Source: Betaproteobacteria bacterium (GTDB lineage: Bacteria; Pseudomonadota; Gammaproteobacteria; Burkholderiales; Usitatibacteraceae). Taken from it: a stretch of 64,000 bases of DNA. Numbering within the stretch: the first letter of the stretch is position 1; every line of letters starts with the position of its first letter. Positions 41,223-50,256 of this stretch are shown here, one piece after another. The notes beneath the pieces are model-generated. The model saw only the letters and a list, made by a program, of their open reading frames with translations. It was not told where the DNA came from and searched no databases. Location of the stretch: NCBI GenBank assembly GCA_016791265.1, contig JAEUMY010000023.1, positions 434,001-498,000 of the forward strand, written 5' to 3'. The position numbers and the translations under genes were made by a program.

Positions 41223-41909
41223 TCAGTCGTCGCCGCCGAAAATGCCCAGAATCGCGAGCAGATTCGAAAACACGTTGTAGACATCCAGATAAATCGCCAG
41301 CGTGGCGGAGATGTAGTTGGTCTCGCCGCCGGTGATGATGCGATTGATGTCGTACAGCATGAATGCCGAGAAAATGCCGATGGCGAGCACCGAAATGGCG
41401 AGCATCAGAGCCGGGATCTGCAGGAACACGTTGGCGATGGCCGCGACGAAAATGATCAGCGCGCCCACGAAGAGGAACTTGCCCATGCCGGACAAATCCT
41501 TCTTGATGGTGGAGGCCAGCGTTGCCATGCCGAAGAAGATGATCGACGTGCCGCCGAAGGCCAGGGCGATGAGTTGGCCGCCGTTGCTGAACATGGTGAT
41601 GCGGTTCAGCAGATTGGACAGCATCAGGCCCATGAAGAACGTGAAGCCGAGCAGGAGGGCGACGCCCAGACCATTGTTCTTGTTTTTCTCGATGGCGAAC
41701 ATGAAGCCGAACGCGCCCACGAGGAACACGACCAGACCCATCCAGCCGGTCAGGAACGGCAGTTTCAACGCCATGCCCAGCGCGGCGCCCGCTACAGTCG
41801 GCACGAGCGATATGGCGAGCAGCGTGTACGTGTTGCGCAGCACCCGGTTTTGCTGGGTGGCAACGGTGCCGCCTTGGGCGGTTTGCAGCGTTTGAATTTC
41901 AGGTTGCAT
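41223..41909 (-). CDS. Bax inhibitor-1/YccA-family membrane protein
   Basis: A 228-residue protein with seven hydrophobic segments. Family features include NRVLRNTYTLLAISL, the middle NGLGVALLLGFTFFMGLMLSN and the C-terminal LYDINRIITGGETNYISATLAIYLDVYNVF, in which the conserved Asp pair of BI-1 lies. BI-1 relatives are pH-sensitive calcium leak channels; YccA binds the FtsH protease. The exact role here is not known. Confidence 0.88.
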   Translation of the reverse strand: MQPEIQTLQTAQGGTVATQQNRVLRNTYTLLAISLVPTVAGAALGMALKLPFLTGWMGLVVFLVGAFGFMFAIEKNKNNGLGVALLLGFTFFMGLMLSNLLNRITMFSNGGQLIALAFGGTSIIFFGMATLASTIKKDLSGMGKFLFVGALIIFVAAIANVFLQIPALMLAISVLAIGIFSAFMLYDINRIITGGETNYISATLAIYLDVYNVFSNLLAILGIFGGDD

Positions 41910-42001
41910 AAGGTCCTCCTGTCACAAATGGTTTGAAACTCGCGCCAAAGGCTTTGGCACTGGCGCTAAGACTAGGGCCAAGGGATGAAAGTTTCAAGTC
42001 A

Positions 42002-42091
42002 TGGCGGAGGCGGTGAGATTCGAACTCACGGATGGGTTGCCCCATCGCCGGTTTTCAAGACCGGTGCCTTAAACCGCTCGGCCACACCTCC
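42002..42091 (-). tRNA. tRNA-Ser (anticodon UGA)
   Basis: 90-nt cloverleaf on the minus strand with an encoded CCA at 42002-42004. Acceptor stem GGAGGTG/CGCCTCC, anticodon loop CTTGAAA giving TGA, long variable arm as expected for Ser, and GTTCGAATC T-loop. A 25-bp copy of its 5' end plus leader occurs again at 42226-42250. Confidence 0.95.
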
Positions 42092-42225
42092 GTTGCTGCC
42101 TGAAACTCCCTGCTGCTTGCCGCATTGTTTGTAGACACAGACGTGGGCGGTTTCCACGGCAAGCGCTGCATCGCTTGCCGGTTCCGGCCGCGCAAGCCGT
42201 GGCTTGCGAAACCCGGCCTGCACCT

Positions 42226-42250
42226 GCTCGGCCACACCTCCGTTGCTGCC
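42226..42250. repeat. duplicated 5' end of tRNA-Ser(UGA) with leader
   Basis: 25 bp identical to 42076-42100, which spans the first 16 nt of the tRNA and 9 bp of upstream DNA. The two lie 150 bp apart in direct order. The stretch between them contains hairpins (for example GCAAGCC/GGCTTGC) and no gene. Confidence 0.85.
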
Positions 42251-42312
42251 CGAAGCTTCTAGCCAACTTCGCAGGGAGCGGATTGTCTCATGCCGCCTTT
42301 CTCCGTGCAGGT

Positions 42313-42324
42313 GCGAATATTCGC
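42313..42324. repeat. GCGAATATTCGC palindrome 18
   Basis: Perfect 14-mer form, intergenic between the tRNA-Ser duplicate and the S41 peptidase stop. Confidence 0.95.
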
Positions 42325-42350
42325 AACCGCGATCCGGGCTCCAACGGCCG

Positions 42351-43811
42351 TTATTTCGCGAGCTTTCGCTTCTCCACCTCGGCGCGAAGCACCTGTTCCG
42401 CCGTCTCCAGCGCGCGGTCGCGGTAGAGTTGAAGGTCGGCCAGTGTCGGTTTCACTGACCAATCGGGCTTCACGCCGTCGCCTTCGATGCGTTTGCCATC
42501 GGGCGTCATGAAGCCGACTTCGCTATAGGCCAGTTCCGCGCCGCCGGGCACGTCCGCGTAGCCCAGAAATCCCAGCAGGCAGCCACAGGAGGTGGTCCCG
42601 ACGATGGTCGCGCGGCCCAGTGATTGCAGCGTCGCGGCAAAGTACTCGCTGGCGCTGCCGCTGCCTTCATTGATGAGGACCACCACGGGGCCCGTGTAGG
42701 CGTCGGGTCGCGCGGGCACGTCGTATTCCATGCGGATCACGTCGACAAGGCCGAAGCCGACGGTGATGGGCTTCATGTCACGGGTGAGCTGGCGGGACAG
42801 CAGCTTGCGTTCGCGGAACAGCTCGGACAAGAGGTCGCGCGTCATGTTGAGCGAGCCGCCGGGGTTGCCGCGCAGGTCGATGATGAGTCCCGGTGCGCTC
42901 CGTGTGTCGGCGAAGCCCTTCTTCACCCGCTCGGAAAGCGCGGTCACGAAGTTGGAGAAACGGATGTAGCCGAATCCAGAAGGCAGCATGCGCCCGGTGG
43001 CCGCTGGCGGGCTCGCGATGCGGTCGCGCTTCAGGGACGCCGCGAGTTCCGTCCCGTCGGAGCGCTTCACCACGATGCGGACCCGGGTGCCCTCGTCCCC
43101 GCGATTCAGGCGGCCGATGGCGGCGGCGTGGCGCGCCCGTTCGGACGAACTGTTGCGGCTGTCGGCATGCAGCGCATCGTAGGCCGCGCGCGCGGATTGG
43201 CCGTCGATGCTGTGAACGGTCATGCCGGGCCGGATGCCCGCCCACCAGGCATCGGCCTGGTTGTTGACCGCCATCACGACGAGGTCGTCGCCCAGCCACG
43301 CGAGACTGAGGCCCAGCGTCACGCTTTCATTGCGCTTTCTCGCTTCGGCGCGGCGCGGGGACTCGACGCGCGTGTGGGAGTCCTTCAATTCGCCGGTCAT
43401 GCGGTCGAGTTCGTCCCAGAAGGCTTCATCGCTCGCGGCCGCAAGCGCCCGTGGACGATAGGTCTCGCGCATCGCCGCCCAGTCGACGCCATTCATTTTC
43501 GGGTCGTAATAGCGGCGGTCGACGGTTCCCCATACAAAATCAAAGGCCTGGGCGCGATCCGAGGCGGAAAGCACGCCCGTCGTGTCACCGGCCGCGACCG
43601 GTGTCTGATTGCTGTCGGGAAAACGACGCCCGATGACGTTGTTCGGATCAAAGCTCGCGCAACCGGCTGCGAGGACGAGTGGCGCGACCGCGACGCATAG
43701 CGCGCGAATGGCGCGGGACGTGGGCGCCGCGTCGTCGTCGAGACGACCGGCGTCTCTGGGACCTGTCGTCACGACCTTCGCGCGTTTCATTGAATTCATG
43801 TCAATCAGCAT
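42351..43811 (-). CDS. S41-family C-terminal processing peptidase-like lipoprotein
   Basis: A 486-residue protein. A lipobox LAAGC near residue 51 follows an unusually long charged N-terminus, so the real start could be later than 43811 (ATG codons at 43799 and 43790 are in frame). A PDZ-like segment (WWAGIRPGMTVHSIDGQSA) precedes the S41 domain: GYIRFSNF, LIIDLRGNPGGS, and the nucleophile Ser in INEGSGSASEYFA. It is probably a surface- or periplasm-facing tail-specific protease; its substrate is unknown. Confidence 0.8.
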   Translation of the reverse strand: MLIDMNSMKRAKVVTTGPRDAGRLDDDAAPTSRAIRALCVAVAPLVLAAGCASFDPNNVIGRRFPDSNQTPVAAGDTTGVLSASDRAQAFDFVWGTVDRRYYDPKMNGVDWAAMRETYRPRALAAASDEAFWDELDRMTGELKDSHTRVESPRRAEARKRNESVTLGLSLAWLGDDLVVMAVNNQADAWWAGIRPGMTVHSIDGQSARAAYDALHADSRNSSSERARHAAAIGRLNRGDEGTRVRIVVKRSDGTELAASLKRDRIASPPAATGRMLPSGFGYIRFSNFVTALSERVKKGFADTRSAPGLIIDLRGNPGGSLNMTRDLLSELFRERKLLSRQLTRDMKPITVGFGLVDVIRMEYDVPARPDAYTGPVVVLINEGSGSASEYFAATLQSLGRATIVGTTSCGCLLGFLGYADVPGGAELAYSEVGFMTPDGKRIEGDGVKPDWSVKPTLADLQLYRDRALETAEQVLRAEVEKRKLAK

Positions 43812-43823
43812 AGGATGTTCCCG

Positions 43824-44276
43824 TCAGTCAGGTCCGGCATCCGCCCAGCAGTTGGGCGTCTCGTAAAGCCGCACACGCGTGAGCGTCAGCTCCTCGCCAA
43901 AGCGGTTGCGATAGGCGTGGGAGAGTAGGTCGAATGCGATGCGTGCGAGGTTCTCGGCCGTAGGCACCTCGTCCAGCACCACTGTCTTGTGTCCCGGGAC
44001 GCTGGCGAGGAAGTCGACCATCACCGTGTCGCCGCGATGGACGAGGAACGCGTGGTCCCATAGGCGCACCAGTTTGTCCTCCGCGATGCGCTTCACCTCG
44101 GAGAAGTCCATGACCATGCCGTCGTCGGGCTGGCCGTCCTCGTGAATCACGTCGGAAGCCAGTGTGACCTCGATCGCGTAGCGGTGGCCGTGGATGTTGC
44201 GGCACTGCGACGCGTGGTTGGGCAGGCGATGGCCGGCATCGAACTCGAGTCGGCGGGTGATGGCGATGCGCGGCAT
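43824..44276 (-). CDS. queD: 6-carboxy-5,6,7,8-tetrahydropterin synthase QueD
   Basis: A 150-residue enzyme of queuosine/7-deazaguanine synthesis. Zinc-binding histidines lie in FDAGHRLPNH and IHGHRY, and the catalytic Cys in SQCRNIHGH. PTAENLARIAFDLL and the C-terminal RLYETPNCW match QueD. It converts 7,8-dihydroneopterin triphosphate to 6-carboxytetrahydropterin. It lies 12 bp downstream of no obvious partner; queC and queE are not in the window. Confidence 0.9.
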   Translation of the reverse strand: MPRIAITRRLEFDAGHRLPNHASQCRNIHGHRYAIEVTLASDVIHEDGQPDDGMVMDFSEVKRIAEDKLVRLWDHAFLVHRGDTVMVDFLASVPGHKTVVLDEVPTAENLARIAFDLLSHAYRNRFGEELTLTRVRLYETPNCWADAGPD

Positions 44277-44317
44277 GGCGGATTCCGGAAAGAACGCGCG
44301 AGTTTACCAGCCGGCCG

Positions 44318-47300
44318 CTACGCCGCCGGAGGACGGGTGGCGTTCTCCCGGAGCAGGGCGGTCATGGACGCGGCGTCCATGGGGCGTCCCAACAGGTAGC
44401 CTTGCGCGAAATCGCACCCCAGGGAAGACAGGAAAGCGAGCTGCTCACCGGTCTCCACGCCTTCGGCGACGACCGATAGTTTGAGGCTGCGGGCCATGGC
44501 CACGATGGCGCGCACGATGGCGGCATCATCGGCATCGACACTGATGTCGCGAATGAAGGACTGGTCGATCTTGACGGTGTCGATGGGAAAGCGCTTGAGG
44601 TAGGACAGGCCCGAGTAGCCGGTGCCAAAGTCGTCGATGGCGAGCCTCACGCCCAGCTCGTCCAGCGTCTTCAAAGTCTTCAGCGCTTCGCTCGCATCTT
44701 CCACGATCAGGCTCTCGGTGATCTCAAGTTCCAGCAGGCCCGGGTCCACGCTGGTCGAGGCGAGGATCGTGCGGAGCTGGTCCAGAAAGGCCTTTCGCCG
44801 CAGCTGATGCACTGAGACATTGATGGACAGACGAATCGACAGCGCCTCGTCTTGCCACAAGCGCGCCTGAGCGCAGGCCGCGCGGAGCACATCTTCGCCG
44901 ATCTGGTGAATGAGGCCGGTGTCCTCGGCGACGGAAATGAATTCGCCCGGCGACACGAGGCCGCGCTCGGGATGCTGCCATCGCAAGAGCGCCTCGGCGC
45001 CGATCAGCCGCCCATTGGAGAGCGCATACATCGGCTGGTACGAAAGGGTGAGCTCGTTCCGGTCCAGCGCGCGGCGGAGCTCCGCCTCCAGCGTGACGCG
45101 ACGATGGGCGGAGACGTTCATGTGTTCGGTGAAAAACTGATAGTTGGCTCGGCCGGCGTCCTTGGCGTGATACATCGCGGCGTCGGCGTTGCGCATCAGC
45201 GTGTCGGCCTCCTCGCCGTCTTCGGGGAACAGGGCCACACCGATGCTGGCGCTGACGTGCAAATCCTGGCCTTGCAAGTGATAGGTCTGCGACAGGGTTT
45301 CGAGAATCTTCGCCGCGACGATGGAGACATCGTGGGAGCCATGCACCTCGGGCAGCACGATCACGAATTCATCGCCGCCCAGACGCGAGACGGTGTCGGC
45401 TTCACGCAGGCAGGTGCGGATCCGCTTGGCGACAGTTTGCAGGAGTTTGTCGCCGGCCTCGTGCCCCAGCGAGTCGTTGATGTTCTTGAAACGGTCCAGG
45501 TCGATGAAGAGCACCGCCACGCGCGATTTGGCGCGCAGCGCATGGAAGACGGCTTGGGCGATGCGGTCCTTCAGCAGGAGCCGGTTGGGCAGCCCGGTCA
45601 GCGTGTCGTGCTGCGCCATGTGCGCGATCCGCTGCTCGGCCAGCTTGCGCTCGGTGACGTTCATCGCGACGCCAATGAGCGAGACGGCGCGTCCCTCAGG
45701 GTTGCGGATGATCTGGCCCTGACTCGCGATCCAGTGGGTGGATCCGTCAGGCCAGACCACGCGCATCTCGAGCCGGAGATCGTCGCTGTAGATGAGCGCG
45801 TGCTTCAGCGCGGCGTCGATGCGCTCACGGTCTTCGGGATGCACGGCGGCGCGGAACTGCTCGAACTCGCGCACGGTCGCCTCGCCCTTGACGCCGAACA
45901 AGGCGTTGAACCCGCCAGATGTCTGAAAGGTCCTCTCGCCCACATTCCACAGCCACGTCGCCATTTCGGCCGATTCCAATGCGAGTCGGAGCTGGGTTTC
46001 GTTCTTGCGAAGATTGGCCTCGGCCGCGCGGATGTCGGTGAGATCCACCATCACGCCGACGAGACCGGAGACGCCACCTTCCTCGTCCTGGAAGGTGGCC
46101 TTGTTGAATTGCACGTGCCGTGGCGCATCCTGGCCAGGCAATTTGACCACCGCCTCATAGCGTTGCACGCCCGGTTGGGCGATGAGCGACTGATCGGTTT
46201 CCGTGTAAAGCCGGGCGGTATCGGCGTCCTGGATGTCGGCGGCCGTCTTGCCCACGAAATCCTCTTTCTTCCGCCCTGTGAAATCTTCGAACGCGCGATT
46301 GCAACCGAGGTAACGTCCCTGTGTGTCCTTGAAGAAGAGGGGATTGGGTAGCGCCTCGATCAACTGCTCGTTCAGGCTGAGCTGTTTGCGGAGGTCACGT
46401 GTCGCGCGGTCCGCCACATCGATGGCGTCGGCGCGCGCGCGCGCGGCGTTTCGCAGAATGACGGCCAGAAGCCCGAAAATGGCCACGCTCGCGAGAAAGG
46501 CGCCGAGGCTCGCGGGATGCAGCCAGGCGCTGACTTCGGCCTCCCGTTTTCCCACCGTGATTTGCCAGTGGCGGCCGGCGATGGCCGTGGTCCGGATGAA
46601 AGTCGGCGTCGTCCTGAGCGTGGCGCCGGCGGCGGTGGCCGGTTCGTCCTGGGGGGCGAGTATGAGGTTTTCCCGGCTCGCGGCGCCGGCCGGCCGAATC
46701 GCGGGCCCGAGATCATGCACGATGACCTGGAGCCGCCCGCTAGTCGTTTCGTCCAGCACTGTGGCGAAAACCTCCTCCGGGCGGAACACGATGTTCACGA
46801 AACCAGCCAGGTCTGCGCGGCGTTCTGCGACACTTCTGCGCTCAGCAGGGGTTCGATACACGGGCATGTAGACGACGAGGCCCACCCGTGACCGCTCATC
46901 CTGTGCGAGCTGATAGCGGCCGGTCATGACGGGATCGCCGGTGTCGCGCGCGGCGGCGGCCGCGTCGCGCGCCACGGGGCGCGTGTGAATGTCCAAGCCG
47001 AACGCCCGCTCGTTGCCCGTCATGGGTTCGACAAAAGTGATGACCCAGTGATCAGTCTGCGCGCCGTCGGTGCGAACGCTGAATTCGGGATACCCGAGAG
47101 GATCGAGTGAAGTGTCGGCGCGCACGCTCGATTCGAAGGCGGCCTTGCCGCCTCTCGGCACGCGCCGCAGATACTGCATCGACTGCACGCCCGGAAAGCG
47201 CTGCGCCAAGTCCAGCGCGGCCACGTACCGATGAAAGCTCAGCCGCGACACATCCGCGCGCTCTACGAAAAGCCCCTGCAAGCCGTAAAGCAGATCGGAG

Positions 47301-47479
47301 TAGCGCGTGAATCGACGCTCGACCAATGCCGCCGCGGTGGCGGCCTCGCGTTCGAACTCCCGGGCGGACGATTGCACCATGAAGCGAGCAGAGAGCGACC
47401 AGATCAGCAGGGAGAACAAGAGGCCGCACGCGAACAGCCAGAAGGCTTGTCGGGGCACCTTGCGAATCTGGGCGGTCAT
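44318..47479 (-). CDS. CHASE-PAS-PAS-GGDEF-EAL cyclic di-GMP protein
   Basis: A 1053-residue membrane sensor. ATG at 47479 begins MTAQIRKVPRQAFWLFACG; the open frame before it is not needed. A first membrane helix (about residues 13-35) is followed by a periplasmic CHASE domain (QRFPGVQSMQYLRRVPRG), a second helix, two PAS domains (PLFFKDTQGRYLGCNRAFE and the second around WNVGERTFQTSGGFNALFG), GGDEF with an intact RLGGDEFVIVLPEV and upstream RxxD inhibition site (READ), and EAL with an intact GAEALLRWQHP. Both synthesis and degradation activities could be present. The external ligand is unknown. Confidence 0.9.
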   Translation of the reverse strand: MTAQIRKVPRQAFWLFACGLLFSLLIWSLSARFMVQSSAREFEREAATAAALVERRFTRYSDLLYGLQGLFVERADVSRLSFHRYVAALDLAQRFPGVQSMQYLRRVPRGGKAAFESSVRADTSLDPLGYPEFSVRTDGAQTDHWVITFVEPMTGNERAFGLDIHTRPVARDAAAAARDTGDPVMTGRYQLAQDERSRVGLVVYMPVYRTPAERRSVAERRADLAGFVNIVFRPEEVFATVLDETTSGRLQVIVHDLGPAIRPAGAASRENLILAPQDEPATAAGATLRTTPTFIRTTAIAGRHWQITVGKREAEVSAWLHPASLGAFLASVAIFGLLAVILRNAARARADAIDVADRATRDLRKQLSLNEQLIEALPNPLFFKDTQGRYLGCNRAFEDFTGRKKEDFVGKTAADIQDADTARLYTETDQSLIAQPGVQRYEAVVKLPGQDAPRHVQFNKATFQDEEGGVSGLVGVMVDLTDIRAAEANLRKNETQLRLALESAEMATWLWNVGERTFQTSGGFNALFGVKGEATVREFEQFRAAVHPEDRERIDAALKHALIYSDDLRLEMRVVWPDGSTHWIASQGQIIRNPEGRAVSLIGVAMNVTERKLAEQRIAHMAQHDTLTGLPNRLLLKDRIAQAVFHALRAKSRVAVLFIDLDRFKNINDSLGHEAGDKLLQTVAKRIRTCLREADTVSRLGGDEFVIVLPEVHGSHDVSIVAAKILETLSQTYHLQGQDLHVSASIGVALFPEDGEEADTLMRNADAAMYHAKDAGRANYQFFTEHMNVSAHRRVTLEAELRRALDRNELTLSYQPMYALSNGRLIGAEALLRWQHPERGLVSPGEFISVAEDTGLIHQIGEDVLRAACAQARLWQDEALSIRLSINVSVHQLRRKAFLDQLRTILASTSVDPGLLELEITESLIVEDASEALKTLKTLDELGVRLAIDDFGTGYSGLSYLKRFPIDTVKIDQSFIRDISVDADDAAIVRAIVAMARSLKLSVVAEGVETGEQLAFLSSLGCDFAQGYLLGRPMDAASMTALLRENATRPPAA

Positions 47480-47751
47480 GGCGATGGTCGGGGAAACACG
47501 GTCAGGGGGAGGTTGGCGCCGGCCTGCCAGGCGCGCGGCTTCCCGGCAAGTATAGCCAGCCCCAGGAAAGGGTCGCGCGTCCGGACGGGCTGGCGGGATT
47601 CCCAACTCTCAGGCTAGAATGCATTATTGCAGTGCAGCATAAATATGCGGCCGCATCTTAAGAAAACCTGATCTGTGCGGCGCAAGAACAAGGCGGCGTC
47701 CAGCCGCCAGCGCGTGTTCCGACCATCCGTTCCGACTCGATCGATTTTCCA

Positions 47752-49011
47752 ATGTCTCTCATTGTCCAAAAGTACGGCGGCACATCCATGGGGTCGCCCG
47801 AACGCATTCGCGAGGTCGCCAAGCGCGTGGCCCGGTTCCATGGCGAAGGCCACCAATTGGTGGTTGTCGTTTCCGCGATGTCCGGCGAAACCAACCGTCT
47901 GCTCGGCCTCGCCAAAGCGCTGAACGCCGAGCCCGATCCGCGCGAGCTTGACGTCATCGCATCCACCGGCGAGCAGGTTAGCATCGGCCTTCTCGCCATC
48001 GCCTTGCAGTCGCTCGGCTTGAAGGCCAAGAGTTACACCGGCGCGCAAGTGCGCATTCTGACGGACGACGCCTATTCGAAAGCGCGCATCCTCGCCATTG
48101 ACGATGCGAATATTCGCAAGGACTTGGCGGAAGGCTGCATCGTCGTCGTGGCGGGTTTCCAGGGCGTGGACGAGCAGGGCAACATCACGACGCTGGGCCG
48201 CGGCGGCTCGGATACGACGGGTGTCGCACTGGCTGCGGCGTTGAAAGCCGATGAATGCCAGATATATACGGACGTCGATGGCGTCTACACGACCGACCCG
48301 CGGGTGGAGCCCGATGCGCGCCGCCTCAAGACCGTCACCTTCGAGGAAATGCTGGAGATGGCGAGCCTCGGTTCAAAGGTGCTGCAAATCCGCTCGGTCG
48401 AGTTCGCGGGCAAGTACAAGGTCAAACTTCGCGTGCTGTCCTCCTTCACGCCGGTCGATTCCACCGACGAAGGCACGCTCATCACATTCGAGGAAGACGA
48501 GAACATGGAACAAGCCATCATCTCCGGCATCGCGTTCAACCGCGACGAAGCCAAGATCACCATCACCGGTGTGCCCGACAAGCCCGGCATCGCCTTCTCC
48601 ATCCTCGGTCCGGTGGCCGACGCCAACATCGATGTCGACGTCATCATCCAGAACGCCTCGGTGGAAGGACTGACCGACTTCTCCTTCACTGTCCACCGCA
48701 ACGAGTTCAAGCGGACCATGGAAGTGCTGGAGACCAAGGTGAAGCCCGTCATCGGCGCGAAGGCCATCGTCGGCGACGACAAGATCGCGAAGGTGTCGCT
48801 GGTCGGTATCGGCATGCGCACCCATGCCGGCATTGCGAGCAAGATGTTTGGCGCGTTGGCTCAGGAGCGCATCAACATCCAGATGATATCGACCTCGGAG
48901 ATCAAGACCTCGGTCGTGATTGACGAGAAGTACATGGAGCTGGCTGTACGCGTGCTGCATCGGGCGTTCGAGCTCGACAAGGAGCCAGTGCAGGAGACGT
49001 TGAAGCCCTGA
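47752..49011 (+). CDS. lysC: aspartate kinase LysC
   Basis: A 419-residue aspartokinase, first step of the lysine/threonine/methionine pathway. The N-terminal VQKYGGTSM, RGGSDTTGVALAAAL and YTDVDGVYTTDPR motifs form the kinase domain, and two C-terminal ACT domains (for example ITITGVPDKPGIAF and KVSLVGIGMRTHAGIA) form the feedback site. ATG at 47752. It is monocistronic, ending at a strong intrinsic terminator. dapA is 4.6 kb downstream. Confidence 0.95.
   Translation: MSLIVQKYGGTSMGSPERIREVAKRVARFHGEGHQLVVVVSAMSGETNRLLGLAKALNAEPDPRELDVIASTGEQVSIGLLAIALQSLGLKAKSYTGAQVRILTDDAYSKARILAIDDANIRKDLAEGCIVVVAGFQGVDEQGNITTLGRGGSDTTGVALAAALKADECQIYTDVDGVYTTDPRVEPDARRLKTVTFEEMLEMASLGSKVLQIRSVEFAGKYKVKLRVLSSFTPVDSTDEGTLITFEEDENMEQAIISGIAFNRDEAKITITGVPDKPGIAFSILGPVADANIDVDVIIQNASVEGLTDFSFTVHRNEFKRTMEVLETKVKPVIGAKAIVGDDKIAKVSLVGIGMRTHAGIASKMFGALAQERINIQMISTSEIKTSVVIDEKYMELAVRVLHRAFELDKEPVQETLKP
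48106..48117. repeat. GCGAATATTCGC palindrome 19
   Basis: Perfect 14-mer form, inside the lysC kinase domain, ANIR register (DANIRKDL). Confidence 0.95.
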
Positions 49012-49028
49012 CTGCGCTCAAGGGCAGT

Positions 49029-49040
49029 GCGAATATTCGC
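49029..49040. repeat. GCGAATATTCGC palindrome 20
   Basis: Perfect 14-mer form, intergenic, 17 bp after the lysC stop and 28 bp before its terminator. Confidence 0.95.
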
Positions 49041-49068
49041 ATCGAGCAGGCGCCTGGCGGCGCAGACG

Positions 49069-49095
49069 AAAATGCCACCTTGCGGTGGCATTTTT
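49069..49095 (+). terminator. intrinsic terminator after lysC
   Basis: AAAATGCCACC, four-base loop, GGTGGCATTTTT, with a T-run: a standard rho-independent terminator 58 bp after the lysC stop. Confidence 0.88.
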
Positions 49096-49101
49096 CTTGA
49101 G

Positions 49102-49121
49102 ACTGGCGCGCCCGGCAGGAT
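49102..49121. repeat. duplicated 3' end of tRNA-Arg (att-like)
   Basis: 20 bp identical to 50566-50585, which covers the last 18 nt of tRNA-Arg including CCA plus two bases. Direct orientation, 1464 bp apart. This is the pattern left by site-specific integration at a tRNA 3' end. Confidence 0.8.
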
Positions 49122-49392
49122 GGTGCTGGGCACTAGGAGGAACAGCTCGCGCAGCCTTCAAGCCTCCCACCGAAATGCCGTGACGCTGGATAGCGAAGGA
49201 CTGTATCCGAATGACGCTCGATACGCTTGGCCCGCTTCGGGAGGTCAATAGTCTGCTCTGCTTCGTATCCGTCGCTCTCCTTCGAGCAGCGGATTTTTCC
49301 AACTTGCTCTGGTACGCCAGGAGGGGCAGGTCATCTGGACTCTATTGACTCAGGCTTCTTCAGCTTTCTGGCGTTGCTTGGATGGCGTTAGA
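49122..49392. other. 271-bp gap without recognisable gene
   Basis: I see no gene, promoter or repeat here beyond the att-like copy at its left edge and the MITE-like element at its right edge. Confidence 0.5.
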
Positions 49393-49665
49393 CTAGGGCC
49401 TGTTCACACTGATTTCATACCCCTCGTTGTCCTCATGCCGGGAGGAGCGCAAGGCGTCCGCCGCCGCCAAGGGTCATCCCTTGGCAAGGTGGGCAACGCC
49501 GCGATCACCCGGCATGAGGACAACCCTCCGGGCTGGGTTGTGGCGGGCGCGCTGCTGCGTTGGCCGCCCTTTGCTGGGGAACGGCCCAGCTGCAGGGTGT
49601 CCGCCTTGCATCGCATCCCGCCACAACCCAGCGAGGGGTATGAAATCAGTGTGAACAGGCCCTAG
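49393..49665. mobile_element. MITE-like element, copy 2 (about 273 bp)
   Basis: Terminal inverted repeats start CTAGGGCCTGTTCACACTGA at 49393 and end at 49665; the arms match without mismatch over more than 30 bases. Two internal inverted pairs subdivide it: CGTTGTCCTCATGCCGGG against a copy near 49509, and CTGGGTTGTGGCGGG against CCCGCCACAACCCAG near 49618. It is about 100 bp longer than copy 1 at 12873. No coding capacity. Confidence 0.78.
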
Positions 49666-49698
49666 GTAGGTAAAGCCAATCGGAAAACAGGGGCAAAC

Positions 49699-50256
49699 TT
49701 GGCGCGCCTTGAAATGTCCATCATCGAGCAAGCCTCGCGGAAAGGTGACGAATTCACGGCCTACGTTCACTGCAAGGATGGGCTGCTCGATAGACTGCAG
49801 CGCCGCTACGAGGAGGCGATGGAGCGCTTTCCGCTCGATCGAGTTGCCTTGCATTTTGATGTCGAGCCTGACGGGTCCAGCACGTCAAAGCTGAAATTGA
49901 GCGGGATCGAGTTGACCCGTCACAAAGGCGAGTCGCTGTTCTGGGCGGAGTGCCGCGTCACCGACGCCAATTTCTATTCGCTCGATAACGAGGCGCGCTG
50001 GCGGGCGCTCTACGCCTTGGTGGAAGCGTTTCTGGAGCATCTCGGCAAAGAGTTTTCCCGGCGCAATCCGCAAGACGTGGCGCTTGTTGCGGAGCTTAAG
50101 AAAAGAACTGCACAGGTGCTGGCTGAACATGAATCGACCGGCTTTGAAAAGCCGGTTGCGAGAACCGCTTGGTACGAACCTTCACTCTATGTGCTCTTCG
50201 CGGGAATCAATTCATTGACCAAGCGGTTCGTCAAGGGGAAGCATGGGAAGCGTTAA
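49699..50256 (+). CDS. hypothetical protein inside the tRNA-Arg-bounded segment
   Basis: A 185-residue protein, not recognised. TTG at 49699 has an AGGGG upstream; ATG at 49714 is an alternative. It is mixed alpha/beta, highly charged (FTAYVHCKDGLLDRLQRRYEE, TRHKGESLFWAECRVTDANFY), with no signal peptide or membrane helix. It is the only intact gene between the two tRNA-Arg 3' copies and may be the cargo of a small integrated element. Confidence 0.6.
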   Translation: MARLEMSIIEQASRKGDEFTAYVHCKDGLLDRLQRRYEEAMERFPLDRVALHFDVEPDGSSTSKLKLSGIELTRHKGESLFWAECRVTDANFYSLDNEARWRALYALVEAFLEHLGKEFSRRNPQDVALVAELKKRTAQVLAEHESTGFEKPVARTAWYEPSLYVLFAGINSLTKRFVKGKHGKR

